NCBI GenBank assembly: GCA_016207825.1
Contig: JACQZI010000023.1
Location: forward strand, 62,001-126,000
From: Planctomycetota bacterium
GTDB lineage: Bacteria > Planctomycetota > MHYJ01 > JACQXL01 > JACQZI01
Length of the DNA: 64,000 nt
Direction of reading: 5' to 3'
Shown: piece by piece, positions 46,500 through 54,835 of the stretch
Layout of the letters: each line of letters opens with the position of its first letter
How positions within the stretch are numbered: the stretch's first letter is position 1
Notes under the pieces: generated by a model
What the model was told of the DNA's origin: nothing
The model's database searches: none
What the model saw: the letters and a program-made list of their open reading frames with translations, nothing else
Position numbers and translations under genes: made by a program

Positions 46500-47343
46500 T
46501 ATTGCCCCCCTTAGTTTGGTTAGCCTTAGCTCGCCCAATAAAATATGCGATATTACATAATATAATCATCATAATAATAAGCATATGGGTAACGGACTGG
46601 GCATCCATACCCTTCGTCGCTTTATCAGACATCTTAATCAGTTTTTCATATTCAGCAGCGCCGCGCAAACCGCCCAAGAATCCGTTTATCCAGTCTATCT
46701 TCATCAGGTTATACCAACTAGCCGCCATGACTCCGGTGCAACCACCGCCCATTTTGAATTTATATTTTAATTTGCCGTAATAATAATATGAACCAAGCGT
46801 AGACCCGGCTGCCAATTCCACCAGGTAATCAATATTCTTAAGATATTTAGCGTTTTCCAATACCGGCATAGAAGCTGTATCTTTCCCGTAATGGTCTACC
46901 GGGAATGCCGAAGGAATACCTTCTTCCCCCATCAAAATAAGTAAAGATGTGCCACCGGCTTTCCAGCCCAGATAAACGTAATCCTCCCCGTATTCCCGGC
47001 TTGTTTCTTTCGCGATATCAGCAAAAGCCTTTTCTCCTAAGCCGGTACCGGTAACCCAGAAAGTCATTCCGATAACCCGCAGGTTTTTCCTGAAAGCATG
47101 CCGTAATATCGCTTCGGCCATCGGGTAAAGCTCCGCCTTGGAAGCAGGGTCAAAATCCATGCCTAAAAATATGACCGAACGAGGCGGCAGGCTTTCAATT
47201 GTATCATATACGTTTTGAACAGCCGGAGAAATATTTATCTCTATATAAAGCGGGTATAACAAAGGAATAATCACTGCCAAAGACACCAAGATATAAATAT
47301 ACCGGCGGTCCAGATTAACTAATTTTTGGAATAGATTATTCAT
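46492..47343 (-). CDS. Membrane module A, gene 3: bitopic protein with extracytoplasmic alpha/beta domain
   Basis: 283 aa, membrane helices at about 15-35 and 250-270, a soluble domain between. Conserved blocks: VIFLGMDFDPASKAELYPM, ILRHAFRKNLRVIGMTFW and KMGGGCTGVMAASWYN. The C-terminus KANQTKGGNNG is short and polar. Paralogous to 43018-43845. Starts within one base of the gene 2 stop. No known family; an alpha/beta domain held between two helices suggests a sensor or scaffold. Confidence 0.8.
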   Translation of the reverse strand: MNNLFQKLVNLDRRYIYILVSLAVIIPLLYPLYIEINISPAVQNVYDTIESLPPRSVIFLGMDFDPASKAELYPMAEAILRHAFRKNLRVIGMTFWVTGTGLGEKAFADIAKETSREYGEDYVYLGWKAGGTSLLILMGEEGIPSAFPVDHYGKDTASMPVLENAKYLKNIDYLVELAAGSTLGSYYYYGKLKYKFKMGGGCTGVMAASWYNLMKIDWINGFLGGLRGAAEYEKLIKMSDKATKGMDAQSVTHMLIIMMIILCNIAYFIGRAKANQTKGGNNG

Positions 47344-48038
47344 TATTTAGCTCCGCCCATATAAGCGCGTTCGATACCGAATATAATTTTTAACGACATC
47401 GCAATGCTTCCCAGGCATATCCCCAGTGAAATTCCGCCTTGGGCAGCCGTATTAAGGACTTTTAACAACCATTCGGACACCTGCCCGATAGCCGGTGGAA
47501 ATGTAATTCCCCAAAGCTCGAAAGTCGGTATCTGTTTATAGAGATATTCACCCATCGGAACCCGGGCAAACATAACGATAATTGCGGCAATCAAAAGCAA
47601 GGTCGCTTCGCGTGTTTTCGCCCTGAAGGCCCTAAATGCGGCGGAAGCAATATAAAAAGCTAATACCGAAAACATCGTGCTTTGCAAGGGCACCATCAGA
47701 TTCTGGTAAAGCCATCCGTAAATGGTCAGCTTGCCGGTTTCCGTAACTACTTCTGCGCTAGCACAATAAATACCGGCTCCCAGCATAGTAAATAAAGATA
47801 CAAAAACAAGTATGCTGAACCCCCAACCCGGCACTTGGCGTTTTATCTTGGAAATATGGAGATGGAACAAACTAACGATTCCCAATCCCATAGCAAAACC
47901 GCTTATGACAATACCCCAGTTAGACATACCCGTAAGCAGGCTATCCGTAAAAGGATGAGGAATGTAATACTGGAGGGCGAAAAACACGCCCATTATGAAA
48001 GCGACGATTACCGGCAATAACTTTTTAATTGATTGCAT
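47343..48038 (-). CDS. Membrane module A, gene 2: polytopic membrane protein
   Basis: 231 aa with about 6 membrane segments. Shares with 43847-44557 the FYIASAAFRAFRAKTREATLLLIAA block (about 127-151) and the C-terminal KIIFGIERAYMGG. Its stop shares a base with the next start. Function unknown. Confidence 0.8.
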   Translation of the reverse strand: MQSIKKLLPVIVAFIMGVFFALQYYIPHPFTDSLLTGMSNWGIVISGFAMGLGIVSLFHLHISKIKRQVPGWGFSILVFVSLFTMLGAGIYCASAEVVTETGKLTIYGWLYQNLMVPLQSTMFSVLAFYIASAAFRAFRAKTREATLLLIAAIIVMFARVPMGEYLYKQIPTFELWGITFPPAIGQVSEWLLKVLNTAAQGGISLGICLGSIAMSLKIIFGIERAYMGGAK

Positions 48039-49487
48039 TTATGAAAAATCCTTTATTAAGTCAATCAGCCAGGAAGAATGAGTCAGCGCAAAAATGGTAA
48101 AAAATATCAAGGCAACCAGCATAACCCCTTTGCCGACATCCTGCGCTTTCAGAGTCCCTACCAATACGGGATCTCTTGAAAGATATGCCGATGCCGCATA
48201 GTATTCTTCCCCAATCAAGGTATAATCACACGTGGTGATAAAAAACGGCAACTGGTCCGTCGCATCCGTCCCGGCAATCTGGATAGCACCGGTGGACGAA
48301 CCGCACTCGGTCAAAAGCAAGGCCTCGGCCATATAATAACCCATAAAGAAATTAGCAGCTGGTTTTTCCCTGAGCATCATCCCGTTCACCGCCGCGGTAT
48401 AGGCAAATTGGTCGCCAGTCACATAAAAATTACTGTCTTCCTTATATGCATCGGGACGTCCCGATTTTATATAGGCCTCCTTGACTATTTCCTGGCAGAC
48501 CGACATAACAATCGGGTCGCGGTGCGGCACTTTAAGCTGGGTATCATACTGGGCAATTTTCTCGGAGATTTTACCCAGAATGACTGTGGCGCAGATAGTC
48601 GAAATATCGCTTAAATCGCTTATGCCTGTCTGGTAAAATATGGGGCGTCCCATTTCCGTGGCTCGCCCGACCGCCTCTTCAATGGCATCTAATCCATTTA
48701 TTCTCCTTAAGAACAACTCCTTATTCTTCTTGGCGTGGCTGATAAACCATAACACTATCCCGCAGAACAAAATCATTACGATAAAATTATTTATGAGCGA
48801 AAAATTAAACCAGTTGTTTTTCGCCTGCGCTTTAAGAATCGGGCTGGTAAATAGGATGTTATTGTCTTTATCCGTTTTGACTACTTTAAAATAATATTCC
48901 TTAAGTTTAGCTTCTTTCTCTTCTTGATCTACCTTATCTTTAAGGGCATTCACTTCATTCATCAATATAAGTTTCTTTGATTTTAATTCTGAAACATCTT
49001 TCTTGTCTTTCTTCGCCTGTTCAAGATCCTTCCTCACAACCTGCAATTCTTCCTGTTTTTTGCATAATTCTTCCATGGAAGAAACTGGATATTGCTCCAG
49101 AATATTGATTTTTAAATAGTGATAAAGATCTTTGGTTCCGCTTACCCAGAAAGGCCAATGCTCATTTGTTTTCCATCGTCCGGTAGCCGGAAACTTAGCA
49201 GCCACTTGTTCAAATTTACCATCTGCGCTTTTATCGATATATACTACATAGAATGTCGCATTGTCTTCAGGAGAAATACCTTTCCAACTGAGTGAAATAT
49301 CACCAAGGCAGTTATTGGGTGTATCAAAAGCCGTGAATTCACTCGGTTGGGCTGTATTTAAAGGAGCGGAGTCAGTCGGGGTTACGGTTGTTACTTCAAC
49401 TTCAAAAGCGTATAAGGAAGGAAGTGCCGACTGGATGGCCAAGAAAACTAATATTAATGTAATAATCAGCCAGGGTGTTTTTCTCAT
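48039..49487 (-). CDS. Membrane module A, gene 1: DUF6754-like protein with Fn3-like domain and coiled coil
   Basis: 482 aa from ATG 49487 (MRKTPWLIITLILVFLAIQS), which gives a proper signal peptide and has AGGAG just upstream; an earlier frame start at 49526 is rejected. Order: signal peptide (1-27), Fn3-like domain (about 45-145: FTAFDTPNNCLGDISLSW), a Lys/Glu-rich coiled coil (about 145-200) absent from module B, a membrane helix (about 233-252) and the DUF6754-like domain (about 258-450: GRATEMGRPIFY, DPIVMSVCQEIVKEAY, LPFFITTCDYTLIGEEYY), C-terminal helix. Promoter at 49525-49552. Confidence 0.8.
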   Translation of the reverse strand: MRKTPWLIITLILVFLAIQSALPSLYAFEVEVTTVTPTDSAPLNTAQPSEFTAFDTPNNCLGDISLSWKGISPEDNATFYVVYIDKSADGKFEQVAAKFPATGRWKTNEHWPFWVSGTKDLYHYLKINILEQYPVSSMEELCKKQEELQVVRKDLEQAKKDKKDVSELKSKKLILMNEVNALKDKVDQEEKEAKLKEYYFKVVKTDKDNNILFTSPILKAQAKNNWFNFSLINNFIVMILFCGIVLWFISHAKKNKELFLRRINGLDAIEEAVGRATEMGRPIFYQTGISDLSDISTICATVILGKISEKIAQYDTQLKVPHRDPIVMSVCQEIVKEAYIKSGRPDAYKEDSNFYVTGDQFAYTAAVNGMMLREKPAANFFMGYYMAEALLLTECGSSTGAIQIAGTDATDQLPFFITTCDYTLIGEEYYAASAYLSRDPVLVGTLKAQDVGKGVMLVALIFFTIFALTHSSWLIDLIKDFS

Positions 49488-49524
49488 ATACTCCTGATAT
49501 ATTGGCCCCTTTGGTAATACGAGC

Positions 49525-49552
49525 ATATTAGTAAAATCCCAAACGCGGTCAA
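49525..49552 (-). promoter_or_regulatory. Promoter of the double membrane module
   Basis: Minus-strand TTGACC (49552-49547), 16-bp spacer, TAATAT (49530-49525), followed by a leader of about 30 bases with AGGAG. Confidence 0.5.
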
Positions 49553-49594
49553 GAAAATAAACGAACTTTATCGGAAAAATTTATCTATCGGCGC

Positions 49595-50725
49595 TTATTC
49601 CTCAATTAGTTCCACATTAGCGCGGGGAATAACAGCCACTTTGCCTCCGGCAAACTCGGCTTCCAGAACGCGCGCCGGGCTCTCTGTATCTATTTTCTGG
49701 AGGTCGTTGGGAAGCGCTTTAACGCGCCCGATTTTTCCGAAGAACGGGTCGCGGATAATCCTGATCGGGTCGCCTTCCTTAAGCGCGCCGCGTTCCCAGC
49801 CTTCCTTGATTGAAGCGAGTTTCTCCTTTAAAGCCGGGTCAGGGATAATTATTTCCGGGCGGATAACTCCGGCGCGGATTTGCGTGGCGCCGGAAATGCA
49901 CGCCTTCTTGCCTTCCTTGGAAACCAGAAGGTCAAAGGTCTTCTTAGCCATGGTAATGGTGCCGAACCCTTCGGTGATAATCAGGGTCAGCCCTATCTTT
50001 TCCGTCCCGGTAATGGCCACGCCCAAATCGTATCCCAATAATTGCTTTAAGTCTTTATCGTTAAACGCGCCGACCACGATTCCGCGCACGCCCATCTGGA
50101 CGGCCTTCTTCAGAGTGCTTCCGGAAACGTGCGAACCGCCGATGATGATTTTATCCTTGTATTCGGGCAGTATTTTATCCTCGGAAAGGACTTCATCCGG
50201 GCTCTTGACGGCCATTTTAAGGATGCCGTGTATCTCACCGCCCACCCCGAAAATCCCCTGGATGAACGAGGCGGTCGTTTCCACGATAACGCCTTCCCTC
50301 GGAATCACCTCGACCACTTCGCCGTCGATATAGGCGTTCAGCTCCAAGGGCTTGGGCGGCTCGCGCAAGAGCACCTGTCCGGTGATGGCAGAAACGCTTT
50401 CCACTTTACCTTTAATCGGTGATTTAATCGATGTCTTAAACCATTTTATAAAAGGCTTGTTTTCGGCAAGCGTTTCATTCAATTCAATCGGATCGCCCTC
50501 CTTTTTAAGCATGTAATCGCGGATTTCATCCGGGGTAATGCCCAAAAGGTTCACGATATTAACCGTCTTGACGCTGCCGGGCAGCTCCGTCCGCGCAACG
50601 ATGGCGTTGGATTCCACCTTGTCGCCCTTTTTAACTACCAAGTCGCCTGGGATGGGCAGAATTCTCTTCTTTCGGATAGTCGTACATTCAGTCACCCTTA
50701 AACCGGGCGTATATGCATGTCCCAT
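49595..50725 (-). CDS. Conserved barrel-sandwich / KOW protein next to the GlmL-like gene
   Basis: 376 aa, cytosolic, no signal peptide. The N-terminal ~120 residues look like a barrel-sandwich hybrid fold (LPIPGDLVVKKGDKVESNAIVARTELPG), as in RnfC or RNA polymerase beta' barrels. A middle alpha/beta region has GGSHVSGSTLKKAVQMGVRGIVVGAF and ITEGFGTITMAKKTFDLL. The C-terminus has a KOW-like motif, GDPIRIIRDPFFGKIGRVKALP (about 318-339). I know of no experimental function. The gene is 33 bases behind the GlmL-like ATPase gene and ahead of the membrane modules, so a link between them is inferred. Confidence 0.7.
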   Translation of the reverse strand: MGHAYTPGLRVTECTTIRKKRILPIPGDLVVKKGDKVESNAIVARTELPGSVKTVNIVNLLGITPDEIRDYMLKKEGDPIELNETLAENKPFIKWFKTSIKSPIKGKVESVSAITGQVLLREPPKPLELNAYIDGEVVEVIPREGVIVETTASFIQGIFGVGGEIHGILKMAVKSPDEVLSEDKILPEYKDKIIIGGSHVSGSTLKKAVQMGVRGIVVGAFNDKDLKQLLGYDLGVAITGTEKIGLTLIITEGFGTITMAKKTFDLLVSKEGKKACISGATQIRAGVIRPEIIIPDPALKEKLASIKEGWERGALKEGDPIRIIRDPFFGKIGRVKALPNDLQKIDTESPARVLEAEFAGGKVAVIPRANVELIEE

Positions 50726-50758
50726 AATTTTTTATTTGGCCTCCTCCATCCCGACAGT

Positions 50759-52561
50759 TTATGTCGGGGCCGGATATAAATTTAAAACTTTAGTCCACTT
50801 ATTAATAAAAGACACTCTTTCTTTCTTGTCTTCGGGTAATTCGAGCGGCCTGCCGCGCCCATCAAATATAATACCAACCACTCCGCCGTTTATTTCCTGC
50901 TTAAGTGTCTTTACCTTGCCTCCGTCCAGGGTAAATCCGCGGACAGCGGTCACTTCCACCGTCGCCTTTTTGCCCACTTCCAATGGATACATTTTAATAT
51001 CCCCAAAGGTTATGCTATCTGTAATTGTTTTCCCGTCAGGGAAATCAATCTTATATTCCATGCATTTATCACCCGGCTTTCCCTTGCCGACCGCGGAAAT
51101 GCACGCGCCCAGGTAAATCATGCAGTCGCGCACAAAGACATCCGTAGCCGCCTGTTCATGAACCGTGGAAAGAACTCCCAAATGCGGCATCATAAAAATA
51201 CTGTCCACCGCCATGTGCGTTATCCCGTAAGGCTGGTAGGCATCCATCATCATTAGCATGGATTGCACGCGCCGCGGGGCGTGGGAAAGAATGCCGCCGC
51301 TCCCGACAATCAAATGGAGCCTGGCCATATTAATCAATGTCTGCCCGGAAGCCGACTGGTCAAAGGCGTCCGATATGGAACGCTCCTGCTGGACGCCCTT
51401 TAATCCGACGGCCAGCTGTTTATGGTGCTCAAAGGCAAGGCGCAATGCCTCGCGGGCAATCGCCTGCTCAATCTTAAGTTCATCCAGGCTTTGCGGGATA
51501 GTCGTCGGTCGGATCATTTTATTCTTGATGCGGTTCCTGATATCCTCTTCATCTATTTCAAAGGGCACCCAGCGCATGATATTGGGCAATCCTGTTTCCG
51601 CCAGGACGTTGGAAACGCTGTAGCTCATCCCCAGGTTCGCGCTGACTGTCCGGTTAAAGATGGTGTCAAACACTGAAAAGGTATCGGTCGTCGCCCCGCC
51701 GATATCAACCCCGACCAGGTTAATCCCCTGTTTTTTGGAAATAGTCTGCATGATGATGCCGACCGCCGAAGGCGTGGGCAGAATCGGCGCGCCCACCCAT
51801 GAGATAAGCTTTTTATATCCGGGCGCCTGCGCCATGACGTGTTCCAAAAAGAGGTCGTGTATTTTATCGCGCGCGGGTTTGAGGTTTTCCTGTTCCAGGG
51901 TCGGACGGATATTATCGGTCAAGGTAAGCGCGGTCTTTTTACCGAGCGTTTCCTGGATGTTCGGGCGCGCTTCTTTGTTTCCGGCAAAAATAACAGGGAG
52001 CTGGTATCCGATTCCGAACCTCGGCTTGGGGTCTGCCGCGGCAAGGTATTCGGCCAGTTCCACCACGTGGCTGATGGTCCCGCCGTCTGTCCCGCCGGAA
52101 AGAAGCACCATGTCGGGCCTTAACTGGCGGATACGCTCAATCTTTTCGTAAGGCAGCCTTCCGTCGTTGGAAGCCAGAACGTCCATCACGATTGCGCCGG
52201 CGCCTAAGGCGGCCCGCTGGGCGCTTTCCGCGGTCATCGTCTTGACCGCTCCGGCGACCATCATCTGGAGTCCCCCGCCCGCGCTGCTGGTTGATACATA
52301 TATATCCACCCCTTCCTTGCCTTTGTTGGGGTAAATTATCTTTTCGCCGTCCAGGATTTTCCTGCCGGAAAGCTCTTCCACCTCGGCAATGGCGTTAAGG
52401 ACGCCTTTGGTCACGTCTTCAAAAGGCGCTTCGACCGTGGTCGGCGCCTCTCCGCGGAAAGTCTGGCGGTATTCGCCGCTTTCGGTCTTTTCGATAAGAA
52501 TCGCCTTGGTCGTGGTCGACCCGCAATCCGTGGCAATAATAACTTTTAAATCTTTATCCAT
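50759..52561 (-). CDS. GlmL/MutL-like (glutamate-mutase accessory family) ASKHA ATPase
   Basis: 600 aa with actin/Hsp70-type nucleotide-binding motifs: phosphate-1 ATDCGSTTTKAILIE (about 10-24) and phosphate-2 VGVDIGGATTDTFSVF (about 285-300), plus VDVYVSTSSAGGGLQMM early on and an RVIVGSGGILSHAP-like LIVGSGGILSHAPRR near residue 420. The family is named for GlmL/MutL of glutamate mutase, thought to reactivate the B12 enzyme (unrelated to DNA-repair MutL). No mutase subunit genes are in the window, so here it may supply ATP-driven assembly for the membrane modules instead. Full length. Confidence 0.85.
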   Translation of the reverse strand: MDKDLKVIIATDCGSTTTKAILIEKTESGEYRQTFRGEAPTTVEAPFEDVTKGVLNAIAEVEELSGRKILDGEKIIYPNKGKEGVDIYVSTSSAGGGLQMMVAGAVKTMTAESAQRAALGAGAIVMDVLASNDGRLPYEKIERIRQLRPDMVLLSGGTDGGTISHVVELAEYLAAADPKPRFGIGYQLPVIFAGNKEARPNIQETLGKKTALTLTDNIRPTLEQENLKPARDKIHDLFLEHVMAQAPGYKKLISWVGAPILPTPSAVGIIMQTISKKQGINLVGVDIGGATTDTFSVFDTIFNRTVSANLGMSYSVSNVLAETGLPNIMRWVPFEIDEEDIRNRIKNKMIRPTTIPQSLDELKIEQAIAREALRLAFEHHKQLAVGLKGVQQERSISDAFDQSASGQTLINMARLHLIVGSGGILSHAPRRVQSMLMMMDAYQPYGITHMAVDSIFMMPHLGVLSTVHEQAATDVFVRDCMIYLGACISAVGKGKPGDKCMEYKIDFPDGKTITDSITFGDIKMYPLEVGKKATVEVTAVRGFTLDGGKVKTLKQEINGGVVGIIFDGRGRPLELPEDKKERVSFINKWTKVLNLYPAPT

Positions 52562-52579
52562 ATTTGCGTATTCAAAATA

Positions 52580-53029
52580 TTAATAATCACGCACATTCAA
52601 ATCATTATCGTGCGTCCCGACATGGTCGGGGCTTTTCCTTAATTCCCTCTCTTTGGCTATCCGGGCATCTTCCGCTTTCTCGATTATCTCTATCAGCATC
52701 GGAATGCTCTGCCGTCGCTCAAGAATCCGGCTGAAGCGCTCGTATTCCTCCGTGGAAAAAACCATGCTGATAATCGGCTGGAAAAACACCATTGCCTGGC
52801 TCCCCAGGAAATTTAAGGGACGGACGGTTTCCAGGGTCATTATAGCCATGGTCGCCAGCTGCCGTTTTATCACGGCCTGCGCCAGCTTTTCCATAAGCGC
52901 GATATCTTCCGGCTGAAACGGCCCTTCCGCAGGCTCCACCGCAAAAGCATGCCTTAAGGTATCCATAAACCTTTTCTTAGGCTTGTTTTGTGTTTCGGTC
53001 ATCAGGATTGCTTCTTTCATCAACGCCAT
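52580..53029 (-). CDS. Small helical protein of unknown function
   Basis: 149 aa from ATG 53029, or 140 aa from ATG 53002 (MTETQNKPKKR). Entirely helical and charged, with a Met-rich middle (KRQLATMAIMTLETVRPLNF and QAMVFFQPIISMVF, about 54-90) and a Lys/Glu/Arg-rich end. No signal peptide or clear membrane helix; the hydrophobic QAMVFF segment could be a buried interface. It overlaps the PH-like gene (26-53 bases, depending on start) and precedes the GlmL-like gene by 18 bases. No family recognised. Confidence 0.65.
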   Translation of the reverse strand: MALMKEAILMTETQNKPKKRFMDTLRHAFAVEPAEGPFQPEDIALMEKLAQAVIKRQLATMAIMTLETVRPLNFLGSQAMVFFQPIISMVFSTEEYERFSRILERRQSIPMLIEIIEKAEDARIAKERELRKSPDHVGTHDNDLNVRDY

Positions 53030-53450
53030 TTTTAATCTTTTGTCTGATATAATCTAAAACTTCTTCTCTCCGGACGCCTTCGGCGGGTAACAGCAAATAC
53101 AGCCCGCGGAAATTCTCCAGCCTGGAAGGCTTTTCAAACGGGCTCAATAAAACGCCGTTTTTATCCGGGTAATAGCTGCGGAAACCGGACCAATCCTTTT
53201 TCACGCGGCTGAACGGGGTTATGATTTCCAGTTTATCCGGATAAAAAACATAGCGCGTCCTGGTGTAAAAAGACCGCAGGGCTAATAAAAACAACGCCCC
53301 GATAATTACCGTCGGCAACAGTGACTGAAACCAGCTATAGATGAGAAAGATCAGGCAAACGAGCATTATTACGAAAAAAACCGCTTTTGCCGTGTTTTCC
53401 TTAAAAGGATAAACGCTCCATTCCAAAACTTTATCTTTATCGTCACCCAC
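52977..53450 (-). CDS. Membrane protein with bacterial PH-like domain
   Basis: 157 aa if translation starts at GTG 53450, which lies 10 bases after a -10 box; a TTG at 53471 would add 7 residues but overlaps the promoter. Two membrane helices (about 22-41 and 45-63) are followed by a PH-like region (about 68-130: RYVFYPDKLEIITPFSRVKKDW), like YdbS/bPH2 proteins, and a polar tail. First gene of the run leading to the GlmL-like ATPase. Role unknown. Confidence 0.65.
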   Translation of the reverse strand: MGDDKDKVLEWSVYPFKENTAKAVFFVIMLVCLIFLIYSWFQSLLPTVIIGALFLLALRSFYTRTRYVFYPDKLEIITPFSRVKKDWSGFRSYYPDKNGVLLSPFEKPSRLENFRGLYLLLPAEGVRREEVLDYIRQKIKNGVDERSNPDDRNTKQA

Positions 53451-53460
53451 GAAGGAGGCA

Positions 53461-53488
53461 ATATAAAACAAGGCGTTCTAGCAGTCAA
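53461..53488 (-). promoter_or_regulatory. Promoter of the PH-like / GlmL-like operon
   Basis: Minus-strand TTGACT (53488-53483), 16-bp spacer, TTATAT (53466-53461); a GTG start codon follows 10 bases later. Confidence 0.5.
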
Positions 53489-53494
53489 GAAAAT

Positions 53495-53600
53495 TAACAC
53501 GAATCTAACGAATCAAATGGAATATCACGAATGATATCGCCCAAGGCAAAGAAAAACAATTATTCGTATAATTCGTCTTTATTCGTGTTATTCGTGTTCT
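53495..53600. repeat. Paired-word hairpin repeat (CGAAT type)
   Basis: AACACGAATCTAACGAAT (53495-53512) pairs with ATTCGTGTTATTCGTGTT (53581-53598). It sits between the divergent PH-like gene and accA. Confidence 0.75.
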
Positions 53601-53630
53601 ATCCCCACCCTATCAAGGAAAAACATATTA

Positions 53631-53658
53631 TTGACACGCGCTCGATTATTAGTATAAT
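53631..53658 (+). promoter_or_regulatory. Promoter of accA
   Basis: TTGACA at 53631-53636, 16-bp spacer, TATAAT at 53653-53658, a perfect consensus; ATG 53668 is 9 bases downstream (leaderless). Confidence 0.8.
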
Positions 53659-53667
53659 ATCCCCTTT

Positions 53668-54687
53668 ATGGATAATGTAAGAATAAAGACCGAGGTGTTG
53701 GAGTTTGAAGCGCCGATATTGGAGCTGGAAAACAAGATTATAGAGCTCGAGAAATTCTCGGCACTCGCGGAGGTGGATCTGTCTGATGAGATAAAAAAAC
53801 TCCATGAGCGGGCTAACCGCCTGAAAACCGAGATATACAAAAATCTCTCCCCCTGGCAGAGGGTCCAGCTTGCCCGCCACCCGGGCAGGCCGGATTTCCA
53901 CGATTTCGTCCAGCTCTTGTTTACCGACTTTATAGAACTACACGGCGACCGCTCTTTCCGCGATGACCCGGCTCTGGTCTGCGGCTTAGCCCGCCTGGAC
54001 GACCAAAAAGTGATGCTGGTCGGCATGAAGCGCGGCAAAACCGTGCGGGAACGAATCGCCTCCAATTTCGGCTGTCCCCATCCGGAAGGCTACCGCAAGG
54101 CAATGCTTAAGATGCAGCTTGCGGAAAAATTGCGTATACCCATCATTACATTTATAAACACGCCCGGCGCATATCCGGGCATCGGCGCCGAGGAACGCGG
54201 GCAGGCGCTGGTCATTGCCAAAAATATCTTTGAGATGTCCAAGCTTCGAACCCCGATAATCTGCCTGGTCACCGGAGAAGGCGGGAGCGGCGGCGCTTTG
54301 GCTATCGGCGTGGGCGATAAATTCGCCATTATGGAAAACGCCTATTTCTCCGTCATCTCCCCTGAAGGCTGCGCGGCTATCCTCTGGAAAAGCTCGACCA
54401 AGGCCCCTGAAGCGGCTAAGGTCCTGAAACTTATCCCGAAAGCACTGCTCGAACTGGGAATCGTGGATGAAATTGTCCCCGAGCCTATCGGCGGAGCACA
54501 CCGCGACCATCAGACAACCGCTTTTAATATCAAATCGGTCTTTCTGCGCTACCTGACTGAACTGAAAAGCTTGCCGATGGACCAGCTGCTCCAGAAAAGG
54601 TATGAAAAATACCGCAAAATCGGCAGGTTTATAGATGATGAACTGAAAACCGCTACCAAGCCGTTATCACCCAATACCACCCGTTAG
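53668..54687 (+). CDS. accA: Acetyl-CoA carboxylase carboxyltransferase, alpha subunit
   Basis: Carries out, with AccD, the transfer of carboxyl from carboxybiotin to acetyl-CoA, the first step of fatty-acid synthesis. 339 aa, usual length. N-terminal coiled coil (LELENKIIELEKFSAL), PWQRVQLARHPGRPDF, TFINTPGAYPGIGAEERGQ and GEGGSGGALAIGVGD (oxyanion-hole glycines) are all conserved, as is SPEGCAAILWKS. Alone on its transcript; accD is not in the window. Confidence 0.97.
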   Translation: MDNVRIKTEVLEFEAPILELENKIIELEKFSALAEVDLSDEIKKLHERANRLKTEIYKNLSPWQRVQLARHPGRPDFHDFVQLLFTDFIELHGDRSFRDDPALVCGLARLDDQKVMLVGMKRGKTVRERIASNFGCPHPEGYRKAMLKMQLAEKLRIPIITFINTPGAYPGIGAEERGQALVIAKNIFEMSKLRTPIICLVTGEGGSGGALAIGVGDKFAIMENAYFSVISPEGCAAILWKSSTKAPEAAKVLKLIPKALLELGIVDEIVPEPIGGAHRDHQTTAFNIKSVFLRYLTELKSLPMDQLLQKRYEKYRKIGRFIDDELKTATKPLSPNTTR

Positions 54688-54696
54688 AAAATGCAA

Positions 54697-54820
54697 CCAC
54701 AGAGTCCACGGAGATAAAGATTAATTTATTTAAATACTACTCTGTGTTCTCTGCCCCGCTCCACTCCGTTTCGGGGACACCCGATTGATAGGGAGTCCCT
54801 TACCAAAGGTATGGGGTGGT
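54697..54820. repeat. Composite dispersed repeat downstream of accA
   Basis: CCACAGAGTCCACGGAG (54697-54713) and CTCTGTGTTCTCTG (54739-54752) are paired-word arms; from 54753 a GCCCCGCTCC / TTTCGGGGAC hairpin element follows, as at 57768 and, inverted, at 8573. No gene in 54688-54835. Confidence 0.7.
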
Positions 54821-54835
54821 AAAGTTTTATCCGGA

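Noticed and set aside
50759-52561. DNA mismatch-repair MutL
   Set aside because: The protein has ASKHA motifs of the glutamate-mutase accessory family, not a GHKL ATPase; only the name is shared.
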